From contig NC_060114.1 of the NCBI RefSeq assembly GCF_021155765.1, positions 15,385,501-15,449,500 of the forward strand: a stretch of 64,000 bases of DNA, read 5' to 3'. The notes under the pieces are model-generated. The model was not told where the DNA came from and did no database searches. It saw only the letters and a program-made list of their open reading frames with translations. The stretch comes from Diprion similis. Taxonomy: Eukaryota > Arthropoda > Insecta > Hymenoptera > Diprionidae. Shown in pieces: positions 39,657 to 50,987 of this stretch. Both the position numbers and the translations under genes were made by a program. How positions within the stretch are numbered: the stretch's first letter is position 1; each line of letters opens with the position of its first letter.

Positions 39657-42600
39657 AAATCTGACATGACGCGACGCACATGCGTCAAACGTTCAACCAA
39701 GTTCGTGGTTCCAACCAAGGAACGTTCCAAACAAGGAACGCTCGGCGGTACCGGCCGTACGCCCAACTGATAGCGAGAGCATCTTTTGTTCACGAAATTA
39801 TTGTATTTACTAGATTTCATCTAGCGGCCTCAATATTGCATGAAAACAGTCTCACGATGGCTCATTTCAATCCTCATTCTTTTCGCTCTTACCGAAATTC
39901 CCTCAAATATGCACTTTTTTGCTCCTGAAACGCGGAAAATGTGGGAACAAACAGCGACGCGTGTCAAAAAAACCACATATTTTTTTTACGATTCTCGGGA
40001 TATGAGTATCCTTCCTCGATTCCGCTACAAAAGAGCTATGCACCGTCGAAATTTCAACTAATTCCGTTAGTTTGTTTAGTTAATTTTTAGGAAAAAAAAA
40101 GATGAGTTCGCTCGGTCGGTAAAAGTAGAACTACCACATCGCGTTAATTATGGGTGATTAAGGAGGTAACGGTGGAGTTTCGTGCGGTGGAATAAATTGA
40201 GGATAATATCGAATCGCGTAGTTATGGAGAGGAATATCGGTTCATATCACCCGGAATGCGCCAAGAAGCGAGGAGAGCCGAGGGCCGAGCCCATCGTACT
40301 CCAATCAGGCTAATGTTCCAATAATTCGGAGTCAGCAAACAGCCTTCGAAGGCGTAATGAATGGAGGAATGAATGGCCTTGCCCTCTTAGCACTGGATAA
40401 ACCCTGCATCTACTCGTAACTGCGTATATTCATTATAATATCTGCATAAAGTATGAAACGTACGTACCGATGGAACGGAATTGTGGAAAAGGAAAATTGA
40501 AAAAGACTGGCTGTGCCATTTTTTTTTTTTTTTTTTTGTTTCCTGAAATAAGTTTTCGCAAAAAATTACTCTCACAAGCATTTTTTAATTCTTGTTTTCG
40601 ATTCATCAGATTTTTTACCTCCCGTCGATCTGTTCTCATTTCCCCATTTTTTTTCAACAAATATTAAAAAAAGGATATTCAGAGATCGGCAGACCATTTG
40701 ACCAAATATCTAGTTTCGTATTTCCACGTATTACTTTGTCGTCTGTTTTACAGGAACGTATTTCTGGATCCCGAATTTCGCCAGTGTGATGACCAGACTG
40801 TTTTTCTTAACTTAAATTTGGTGAAAAATCGAGCCCTATTTTCATTATGATGACGAAACTTTATAAACTCGTAATTTCCGGTTCCTAAATTGCCCTTCGC
40901 ACAGCTCAATCATATAGCTATAAAAACTATAACGTGATTATATAACCAATAATTTGATAAAATGATCAAATGTATTCTACGTTAATTTCGTTATTAAGTG
41001 TAAGTGTGTCCATACATCTTACAGATGACAAAGTTTAATACACGTATTCGAATAAATTTCTTCGAAATTCGTCACCTTCAGCAAATTGAATAAAAATAAA
41101 AAAATAAAATTACAAGACTTTGAATACATTTGAAACTTTCGATCGTATAACCACACGTCTCTTTTCCTTATTCTATACACGCAAAACATTATATGATGAC
41201 AAAAATTAATTATTCTTCTCGGTAAAATGTTTCTGAGAAACTTTTTTCAATCAATTCTCACGATTTCCCGGTTGTTTTTAATCCTGAAAATTTAAAAAAT
41301 GAAAATAGAAATCATGTTTGCAACCACTTCCAAATTTTTTACCCCCAGGCCTTGGTTTACTGGACTATTTTATTTATTACGTTTCGTCGTTTTCCACCCC
41401 CGAAGGGTAAACGAGCAATATAATTATGTATCCTCTTGGCGAATTGCTTCATATTATATCTATATTTAACCCGAATGTAAGGATTATTCGCGCGGCGTCC
41501 GAGGACCTTATCATTTTGGCCTGAATCTAGTTTCGCGTGTTTTCTCCAAGCCGCGAACCTGACTTTCGCGCGATCCACCCGGCGAACTCCGGGGGAGGGT
41601 TGGTAACCACTAAACAGGGCGTCGCGTTGCTAAATACTCTCCTGTTTTGCGTTACGTGTATATGTGCGTACCCTTCACACATTCAATGGTTCGTCCTACG
41701 TTGCACGCACTCAAAAATTCAACGGGGTCGCGGTTTAAACCCCCCCCCCCCCCCCCGCCCCTCCCTCACCACCACACAACTTCCTCAAATAACATCCCTT
41801 GCATATATTAGGTATGTTATACTTATTACACCGAGCTGTCCTACTTTCACCACTGCGAACGAATTTCTTGGTAAATGTTTGGTGCAGGCATCAATTTTTA
41901 GATAGTTTTTGTATAATTTTGGGGTGAGGTTGGTATTCCGAATTTTGAAAGTTTCGACAGAGCCCCATTCTGAGTTTTTTGCTCGTGAAACTTGAAGTTA
42001 AGAAATGAAATTTTAACGAAACGTTAAAGTTTTGAATGGATCGAAAACTGACGCTCAACGATTCGAAAGTGCGAAGTTCCGAAAAGGCAATATCGAAATT
42101 CGAGATTATTGGAGATTTTTAGGTCTGTGAATTTTTGGCAGGTGAAATTTTAGCACTTTCATTTTACTGTGATTTGGATTTTCGATATTTTTATTCTCGG
42201 AATCATGGTCGTTCTGATTTTAGGTTTTCCTCATTTTTTACACCCAGTCGATGAGTAAACTACCCTGTGTGAGTATTTTTTAATTTTCAGAATTCTAATT
42301 TATCGAAACTTTTTTTTTTTGAGATTTTGCTCTGTCGGAACTTGAATTTTCGGAACTTTGTTGTTTTGTAAAAGTTTGACCCTTTACTCCAAGTTTCGCC
42401 ATGAAATAATTCGGAACTAGGCGCTTTCGAAACTTTTCAAATTTGGAACTTCAACTCCATCCATCAATTTGAACGAAAAAATTCACGACACTCATATATG
42501 CGTGTTTTAGTTTTAGGACCTCAGTGACAGACTTAATCATCAATCTGTCACATCAAAATTCAAACGATTCGATCCAGAATCTGAAATTTTCATACTGCAG

Positions 42601-43028
42601 TTGGTACAAAATTTCCATCGAGTAATTTAATTACAATAAATTTTCAAAGCCAATTTTCACGTCTCGTGAAAATATGAAAATCATCGCGGTGAACAGAAGT
42701 TATTATTCTCTGGTCGCTCTTCAAACTCTTGCGCCATTTTCCATGTCTACTAAAGGGTCGAACCGCCATGAAACAGTAGCTTTTGAAATTGAATTAGAAA
42801 AACTCTCAATTAGTGAGCATTTGCGTTCGGAAATTGGAAAACTAAAACGCGAAAAGTGTTGAGAGCACAAATACTCACGGCTAGCCAACTGAGATTTCTA
42901 CGCCGATAATGGCTGCAGGTGTAGGTCAAAGTCCTTCAGCGGTCACCCAATTTTCGCAAAGCTCCGATCTGCACGCATCAAGGATACTATAGCGAATATT
43001 ATTCGGATACGTAAAGACGGCGAAGGTA
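39657..43028. other. Intergenic: no gene seen
   Basis: Between enabled and stum. Short frames show no family features. A purine-rich, G/C-richer patch lies at 40240-40340. Paired CGAAACTTT/GAAAGTTTCG-like segments at 41940-42430 give weak internal similarity but no clear unit. Confidence 0.4.
41740..41756. repeat. Poly-C tract (17 C)
   Basis: An uninterrupted C run in intergenic DNA. Confidence 0.9.
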
Positions 43029-43395
43029 AGGTGGTAAAATGGTGATCACGTGACACAGATTTCGAGGTTAAAAATGTCGGGAGAAGAATGAAGAAAACCT
43101 GTTTACTTCGAAAGTTATTTAATTATCGATACTATTTTCACAACTTTGAGATTGTAGAGTTGGTAGAATTGTCATCACGTGATACAGATTTCGAGGTTAC
43201 AAATGTCGAAAGAAAAATGAATAAAATCTGTTTACTTTGAAAATTTTTTAATTATCGATACTATTTTCACAACTTTGAGATTGTAGAATTGGTAGAATTG
43301 TAATCACGTGACACAGATTTCGAGGTTAGAAATGTCGGGAGAAGAGTGAAGAAAATCTGTTTACTTCGTAAGCTGTGCCATTATCGATACAATTT
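43029..43395 (+). repeat. Three copies of a 129-bp tandem repeat carrying CACGTGA
   Basis: ATCACGTGA.ACAGATTTCGAGGTTA recurs at 43045, 43174 and 43303, an exact 129-bp spacing. Other shared parts are AAATGTCGGGAGAAGAATGAA, AAAATCTGTTTACTTCG, TTATCGATAC and CACAACTTTGAGATTGTAGA. Every copy contains an E-box, CACGTG. The third copy diverges after about 43390. Confidence 0.9.
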
Positions 43396-46300
43396 GCCAC
43401 TCTTATTCTTAATTATTACGAAAATCGGATTCAAGTGTGCGAAAGGCAGAAAAAAGAGGCGCGATCGGGGGCTGCAGATACGCACACCGCCTTCTGTTCC
43501 GCGACCTACATCCCTCGTCCTCTTTCGAAGGACCTTCGCTTTCTCACCCCTCGCCCCCGATCCTCGCAGCGAGTTACTAATTATTTACGCAAACAGTCTG
43601 TTGCCGCGGATTATAACAGCGGATAAAAGTTGTTAAAAATTCAATATTTTGCATCTTCTGACCCCGTGATTGTACAGTAATTACACAGTTAGGAAAAGAA
43701 TGTCCCAGCAGGTCGACTAAAAAATTTTTGGTTTGATTTAACCATTTTTCAATGTATCAATAAGTAGAAAAGAAGTACAAAGTACAAATCGAGGGTTGAC
43801 GTGACAATTTAAATGTTAAAATTACAATAATTTCTGTCATATTTAAATTTGAAGTTAAATTTTTCCAACATTGTACAAAATATAAAATCGACTTTTTTCT
43901 TCTTGTTTTTTACTTTTGCTCATTTTTTGACGCCTCGTCACCCGATTTACGATTATGAACGAGGGGCGGCTGTGGCGTCGGGAGATTCGGGAAAGCGGAA
44001 GCGCTCAGTTCGGGGAAAAAGTGGCCTTTAAAAATAACCCAACTTGCTTTAAATTAAGACTTTAAGACTGCCGCTGCCGGCAAGAAAGCTGCACACTCTA
44101 CACCAGCTACTCGCCTTTCAGTTCTTCGATGAACTTGCCGCACTGCTTATTGTATGACGAACCGTTCGGGTATAAGCGAGTCTAACCTGACTTCGAAATA
44201 ACCCCTGATCTTTATCTTTCCTGCACTATACATATATCTCGGTGAGTGAATCAATCTTATGTATACACATTAATATACAAAATAGTATACTCAACTATAC
44301 GGTGTAGAGAATGTTATGAAAATTTTGCCGTCAGTAAAATTAGTCTGAATGAAAATTTGTAGATACGGTTTTTGAATTTCATTGTCACGTCCTGAGTCTA
44401 GAAGTTCGTCTAATATCATTTAAAAACTGATTTAGAAAATTTTATATTCTTCGCAGGGGATAGGATAGAAAAATTGAAAGCCTGGAATAAAATGTGTTTC
44501 GTTTCGTTGAACAGAATTTTTTTTTTCTGTGATTTGCAACTCCTGTTCGATAAATTTAAAGATCCTCTATGACGAAAATGAGAGCAAAATTATTTTGAGA
44601 AAAAGATTATCGATATGAATATATGACAACTGTGCGATGTTAATGATCAATTAATGACGGTGTCTTACATAAAACAAAAATTTTGACGAGACGAAGTAAG
44701 AAAAAAAGACCGAGAAATATTGAAGCGAAAAACGATAATTTTTGTAGCTGTAAGCCTGTTCCAAAATTATAAAATTATCAAAAATACATGTCGTTTGATT
44801 TAAAGTTGAGAAAATCCTAATTGTCAAAATTTGGAATCAGCAAGATTTCGTCGAGTATGATAGAAAAATATTTTTCATCAAGGATTAACCCTTCAAAAAT
44901 CGTTCGTTAAAACCGTTTCAAAAATAATTAAGTTGAACTCTGGTTTAACAGGTAAAAAAAAAATCTTCACCCAAGATCAAGAAAATGCATAATAGAGGGG
45001 CATGAATTGATCCCGGGGGTGGGTTTAATTAACGTATAGGTAATATCGAGGGCGCGGGGCTAAAGAGGGTGGCTTGCAGAACCGGACACAAAAGGAAAAG
45101 AAATCACTCGACAATATCGCTTCTATTATACCCGCCTCACCGACGAAGCATGCAGAAGGTACGCGGCGCTGCCGGCGCGAAAGCTCGCAGCTTTCTGGGT
45201 GTGGATGAAAAGGGGGAGAAAAGTTTTAACACGGGGTGAAACTCTCAGTGAGACCGGAGACCGCGGACCGAGCAGGTAGTCGTGCGATTCCGCCTTTCCA
45301 TTTTCGATCACCTTCGCGCGATCCTCGCCTAGTGAATGAGGGCTCATTTTCTGACGATCTATAATTCCCGCCACCGATCGAGCGACGCGTGAAAGATTTT
45401 TCAGGGACTTGAGACGCCGTTTCGGAAACTGATTGCATGTATGCGATGCGTCCGGGCTTTCAACAGTTCAACTTCAATCCAGTGAAATTAAAATCTTCCG
45501 TAGATCGGAGAACTTATTGTTACAGTTTTTACCGTTTTTCAACAATTTGTAACCGCGTGATTACGCGGGAAAATCAACTGCGATCCTCGTTACTTTTGTG
45601 ATTGAAAAGAGCGAGATTTTTTCAATGGTAATTATATTTGCACGACTATTTTCACTTTCGCTGTGTTGTTTGTGTTTTTCTCATTATCGAACTATTCAAA
45701 TATTTTTTTGTTTTTCTCTACTGGTTCGAAGTGCTGTTCATACGTGGGCAAAAGTTGCAGATTGCTTTGTTTGCAGACATGCGTGTGAAAGATACTATAC
45801 TTGGCAATTTCTGCAGAACTTCGGTGTCAAAAATGATTTTTAACACCATCAGATTCTGACACTGACGATATTGCTACATGAATTGTTCAAGTTTTCAAAC
45901 TCGATCTACATATACGTGATTTTGAAAATTCGATCAACGATTTTTCTTCTGCCGTGAAATTTGTGCAAAAAATATGAAATTCCAAAGAAAGAATCAGCTT
46001 GCAGTATTGATCGAGTGAATTGATTACTCGAATTCGAAGTGCCTACAACGTTTTGTCGTTACATTCGTAATAAACTGAAAATAAAAGTGAAACTAGTACA
46101 AAATTACACGTGGTTTGAGGTTACGGTAATAAAAGAAGCCATTAAATGTACTCATTAAGTACGCATAATTTGTGAAAATTTGCATTAGACGTACCAATTG
46201 TAATGCATGTGTAAAAGTGGAGCGACTGTAACCCGCGAGTGTTGCATTATATAGCCGAGTGTGAAAAATGAATTTTTCCTTGTACAGCAGGTGTAACGTC

Positions 46301-46919
46301 TATACGAAGAAAAATGAAATTCAAATCTACGATAAGATCTGTGCGATCCAAGCTAGACACGAAATTTAGTATTTATAAATTATAATACGCACAATTAGCA
46401 TGCGGCTATAATGTATTCCAGCGATAGAGAATTACAAGAGCAAGGGGAGTTTCGTAAGGTCTAGAAAATAGAAATCGCTGCAGGTACATCCAATTAGACG
46501 ATAATTAATGCAGTGATTGCATCTGAAATTTTTCATTGAATCCTTTTTCCTTTCTTCTCCGCGTTAAATCTAATCGCAATGAATAAACGAACAATTTCTG
46601 CTCTTATATGTACGGCAACGTGACGTCGAAGATTCCAGTAGTTGTAAAAAAAAAGACAAGGTGTACAGGAATGCGCCCAAAACCAGAGAGACTCGAGTCT
46701 ATAGGAATGACTGAGTGCTGAACAGCTGCACCGATTTTCTTAAAATTAGCTTTAAACTTGACTTTAACACAGAAATATAAGCGCCACTAGGCGCACTGAC
46801 AAAGGGCCGACGATACTACGTGCGGTAAAACGGGGCGGAAATTCTTTAGCCTTTCTTATTTTACTTATACTCCAAACGCATTGAAGAGAATCGATGCTTA
46901 ATAACAATGGATGGCATAC
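43396..46919. other. Intergenic with G/C-rich patches, no gene called
   Basis: G/C-rich islands at about 43440-43620, 43960-44160 and 45120-45440 stand out from A/T-rich surroundings. They contain small open frames on both strands but no protein family signal. They could be enhancers, promoters of non-coding transcripts, or distal stum promoters. Confidence 0.35.
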
Positions 46920-47347
46920 ACATACAGAGTGGATTCCTAACGACTGCATGGTCAGTCGTCTGATAAAATTTAACGCGCATGCGCTAAAATCTGAGAGCCA
47001 ATTTTTGCCAGGGTGACAAACTGTCTCTAACCTAAGAAATTTTGCACAATTGTGAATTCAGCACAATCTCCAGCGACAAGTGTCTAAATTTTTTAGGTTA
47101 CAGACAGTTGATCTCTCTGGCTAAAATTTAACGCGTATGCGCTAGAATTTGAGAGTAAAATTTTAGCCAGGGTGACCAACTGTACCTAACCTAAAAAAAA
47201 TTGTACAGTTGTGAATTCCGTGTGAAATTTTTTTAGGTTAGAGACAATTGACGCCCTGGAAAACAGCTGCTCTCGAATCGTAGCGCATGCGCATTTAATT
47301 TTACCAGACAACGGAACGTGTCGAGGTTAGGAATTCACTGTGTATGT
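46920..47347. mobile_element. MITE-like element with duplicated inner hairpin
   Basis: Terminal inverted repeats of about 22 bp: ACATACAGAGTGGATTCC on the left and GGAATTCACTGTGTATGT on the right. Inside each end is a GTCTGATAAAATTT / AATTTTACCAGAC pair. The interior holds two successive hairpins (about 46998-47128 and 47166-47260), both beginning GCCAGGGTGAC.AACTGT.. with CTAACCTAA and mirrored by TTTTTTAGGTTA.AGACA.TTGA. The member at 6993-7256 has one such hairpin. No transposase is present. Confidence 0.75.
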
Positions 47348-48611
47348 TATACGTGTGTAGCATAGTTATTTGACGAGGGATTTCTGGTTTTTGCACGATT
47401 CAAAAAACTTTCAATGAATTACGAGTTTGGAGAAACTCACTAATTGCCAAATGTTGATCTCGGCGATAAGAGCATGTATACCATAATGCCAATCCCGTGT
47501 TTGCCCGTGTATTTACGGCATTATGACAAGCATCACGCACGTATGTACGTGTGTAATTATTCTCTGCTTTTCACCTCTGATTCAACACGCGCAAAGCTGC
47601 ATGACCACAGCGTGACTTACAATTAGCATCCTCACAAAAATCCGACGAAAACTAATCAGACGAGCAACCTCTCTAATTAATTTGATGTCCGGAATTCAAG
47701 CCGTTATCTTAGCGCGAAAAATCCCGCCGAAAACCGATCTCAGGTGTGAGTAAGCGTCTGCAAAATTTCTTCTCAATCAAAATATTGGTCCAATAAAAAT
47801 ACGAAGTCTAATTTTCTCTGTCGAGTTTCAATTATTTTGTCGCTTGAATCTGATTTTTAACAACCTTCTTCTGCTTCAAAATCTGTAGCTGATGTCTGTG
47901 AAAATTGAGAGAAAATTTTTTTTCGACAAATATTCTGCGATGACTAATGGTACCGGTATTACAGAATTAACTGAAAAAACGTTTCGCGGATAAGCATTCG
48001 GCATATTCGGCGTGTGAATAACGGACCCAGACGACTATTCAATTATTCAATTCTCCAATTTCAATAAAATTATCATCGCTGTAAGGTCGAATGGAAAATA
48101 AGCAGAACCCTGTACTTTTTGCCAATAAATCACGCGAGTATCGCGAATTTGTATAATGCGAATTTGCAAGAAATTGATATCCATATAGACGCGTGTATGC
48201 AATACTTAAGAACCAAAGTGTGGATGTGAATTATACGCAGAACTCTACGGCGATGATGATAATTACTGAAGACAATAATAACAACGATAATGACAATAAT
48301 AACAACGATAATGACAATGATGAATGGCCAAATAAACATTGCAATGAATTATTAATAAAAAATCATTCACAGAACTGTATAAATGTATTCGGAGTATAAC
48401 AGGCATTGGTCCGAACCGTTGTGTGTACCTTAAGTTTTCGTGTCTAAGTTGTTTGTAGCGTTTGATACTTAATTGCGAGTAAAAAAGTCACGCGAGCTGC
48501 ACGATTTACTTGCAAATCTATTCTGGCTACTTGTAATACGTATAATATAAAACGTCGTTGCAACAACGGTGTAAAATTTTACAAAATTATATATTTGAGC
48601 ATGTACATATT
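47348..48611. other. Intergenic, no gene seen
   Basis: Only a small tandem duplication stands out: a 21-bp unit starting ACAATAATAACAACG at 48272 and again at 48293. Confidence 0.4.
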
Positions 48612-49197
48612 AGGCTGGCTTTTATTTTCGACTTTTTCGAATTTCGACTGGACTGCCCCTCAGATTGCTTCTAAACAAATAAATAAAAATCTTCTTCAAA
48701 GAAGGGCTGTGAAGTTTGCCATTTAAAATATACACGTCCTTACTACACATTCAGTACATATTTCCTCAATAGTTTGCAAAAAAATCTGTCAATATGAGAC
48801 ATCAGTTAGCATTTATTCTAATATTCAGTAAAAATATTGGCGGGCGTCAAGTCGTTCAAATTTTATTAGCTGACAGTTATCCCCCTCATTGAGCAGCCGA
48901 TGCAGTACCAGTCACGATTGTCAAGAAATGTCCCTAGGAGCCCACAGCAAACTGTCGACTCCTAGGGACATTTTCTGACGGTCGCGATTGGTACTGCGCC
49001 GACTGCTCAATCAGGCGGTAACCGTCGGCCAATAAAATTCAAACGACTTGACGCATGCGCGTAAGGTTCGCACTTTCCTTATGGATACACGATATACCTG
49101 TTCTTTCGAGGAAATTTTTATTTATTTATTGGAAACTAACTCAGAGCGAGGATTTCCCGGTCAAATTTCGAAAAAGTTCTGAATAAAGACCACCCTC
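48612..49197. mobile_element. Nested foldback element of about 590 bp
   Basis: The outer arms start TAGGCTGGCTTTTATTTTCG and end with a complementary TTCTGAATAAAGACCACCCT. Next inward are CAAATAAATAAAAATCTTC and its inverse near 49105-49135. The inner palindrome (48845-49053) runs from GCGTCAAGTCGTTCAAATTT to AAATTCAAACGACTTGACGC, with a core hairpin AAATGTCCCTAGGAG / CTCCTAGGGACATTT. It has no coding capacity and is probably a MITE. A GCGCGT-flanked ACGCATGCGC lies at its right inner end. Confidence 0.7.
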
Positions 49198-49389
49198 ATA
49201 CATATAGCCTGATAGTTTGACAATAGTTGAAACTTGAATTAATTTTTTTGAAATTGGAAATGAAAAATCAATTAAAGAATATACCTAGACGTGTAAAGAA
49301 AAAATGAAAAAAAAAAAAATAATAACAAAATACGTAAAATAAATATGGTAGAAAAAAATTGAACCGTTAAACTTTCTCTCCACGCACGC

Positions 49390-49615
49390 GTGCAGGAAGA
49401 AGCCTGGCCGAAGGGATAATGAGCTGGTCTTGGTCAGCGGAGTTATTAAGGCCTATGGAGGCTGATCCGGACGCACTCGACCGTTCATCGTCGCGGCGGT
49501 CACCCCGGCTATGAGAGCGTGAATGTCATGCCTTGCGGATCTGGTCTTGTCAGCGTGACTTTGCCTGCAGAAGGATCAGCTCGACTCCTTCCGCGGAAGA
49601 GCTACACAGCCTTCG
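49390..49615 (+). promoter_or_regulatory. Probable 5' leader exon of stum with upstream ORFs
   Basis: A G/C-rich block ends in a clean donor (TTCG|GTAAGT at 49616) about 1.3 kb before the first stum coding exon. It contains several ATGs. One, at 49528, stays open to the donor (MPCGSGLVSVTLPAEGS..). With the pyrimidine-backed acceptor at 50928-50930 that frame runs out of frame past the main start, so it would act as an upstream ORF. With the unusual acceptor at 50984-50985 it would join in frame and add about 30 residues to Stum. I prefer the leader reading. Confidence 0.5.
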
Positions 49616-50539
49616 GTAAGTCTGCACGATCCTCGATCCATGTATGCTGATAGAGAAATTTTCATACGTTTTAAAAATTTTACATTCCGGTGGCTTGCAT
49701 CGAAAAATTATTTACTCAGTTGTTATTTTCTTTTTCTCTTCATTTCGAACAAAGTTATAGCAGATTATCGGCAGGTTGTATAAGGCAGTAAAGTATGTGA
49801 TTTCTTTATTGTGTAAATTGGAAAGAGTGAAATTCAGTTCATATTGCACTTTTGCAATTGTAATTATCGTTCGTATAAACGGAAATGGAGAAATTTGAAT
49901 CAATTATTTTGAAATGCTGTATTTTTAAACGCATATTAATACATTGCTGGCTCTTTCCATAGAATTTTTCCATTGTAAATATCGTATACTTGAAAATACA
50001 AGAAATTGGAAAGCATATTTTTATTGATAATTAGACGATCATTCCTAAACAACTATAAATACTTTTTCGTCAGTTTTTGTATTGGTTTTTTCACATAATA
50101 GTAATCCCAATAAAATTGGAAGAGTAGAAAAAATGATGTTTTTGAATTACATACCAAGTCAATTTTTCTTACAAATGGATACAATCTTTTCATTAATGAA
50201 TAAAGTCTATTATATAATGTACCGGATTTCTTTTCCTCAATTTTGGATACCTACAATATATGCTTCATTATTTTGTCACTTCATTAAGGTGGGAGGTTGG
50301 TGCAATTCAAAGTTGTCTTATCTTTAAATGAATGTTTCTGTCTGATGAATTTGATCCATCCGTCAGAACCCTGAACTAGACTTTGACTAAAATTTGAACT
50401 CAGTAAGTCGATTTGACAGATTTGAAAGTAACGAATATTTTTCCAATATTTCTTTAAAACGTTCGCATTATATTTTCTCCGTCACATTCGACGTAAGTTT
50501 CACCAAAATCTTGTCTCGATAATACAGGGTACTTCCAAC

Positions 50540-50850
50540 TAAACGCCGCAGTACGTTGGGTTGCCGACTACTAGGGGGCACAAATATCGGTAATACAAAC
50601 CTACCGAGTTATCGGTAAATAGCACGATTCAAATCCTCGCTAGTGAGCAACCCATGCTGCAAAATTGTGTGGATTTTGCGAAGCAATTGTTTGGTGGTCG
50701 TTTATAACCTATCTATGCTGAAGCGATCCGTGATCGCGATCCGGAGTCACGTTAAAGTGATTATATGACTTAACTTGACTTGTCGAAACGTCTGTTTTAC
50801 CGATATTTGTTCCCCTTAGTGGTGGACAACCGAACACACTGCGGTGTTTA
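50540..50850. mobile_element. MITE-like inverted repeat in the stum leader intron
   Basis: The left arm 50540-50593, from TAAACGCCGCAGTACGTTGG through GGGGGCACAAATATCGGTAA, is mirrored by 50797-50850, from TTACCGATATTTGTTCCCC through CACACTGCGGTGTTTA. About 200 bp lie between the arms. The right arm ends only 80 bp before a splice acceptor at 50930. A single-end fragment of the same family is at about 11546-11576. Confidence 0.8.
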
Positions 50851-50987
50851 ACTTGTAAACATTCTGTATAACCCTTTGAAAAATTTTCCCGACCAATTTT
50901 CTCTCGTCAGCAATGTATTTCCTCCTGCAGTAGGTGAGACGTTTTTTCCTGGAGACAAGAGGCGAGAGGTGATAACAGCAGACAGCG

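Noticed and set aside
43029-43395. Regular repeats considered as a CRISPR-like array
   Set aside because: The units are directly adjacent 129-bp tandem copies with no unique spacers, in an animal genome. It is a minisatellite.
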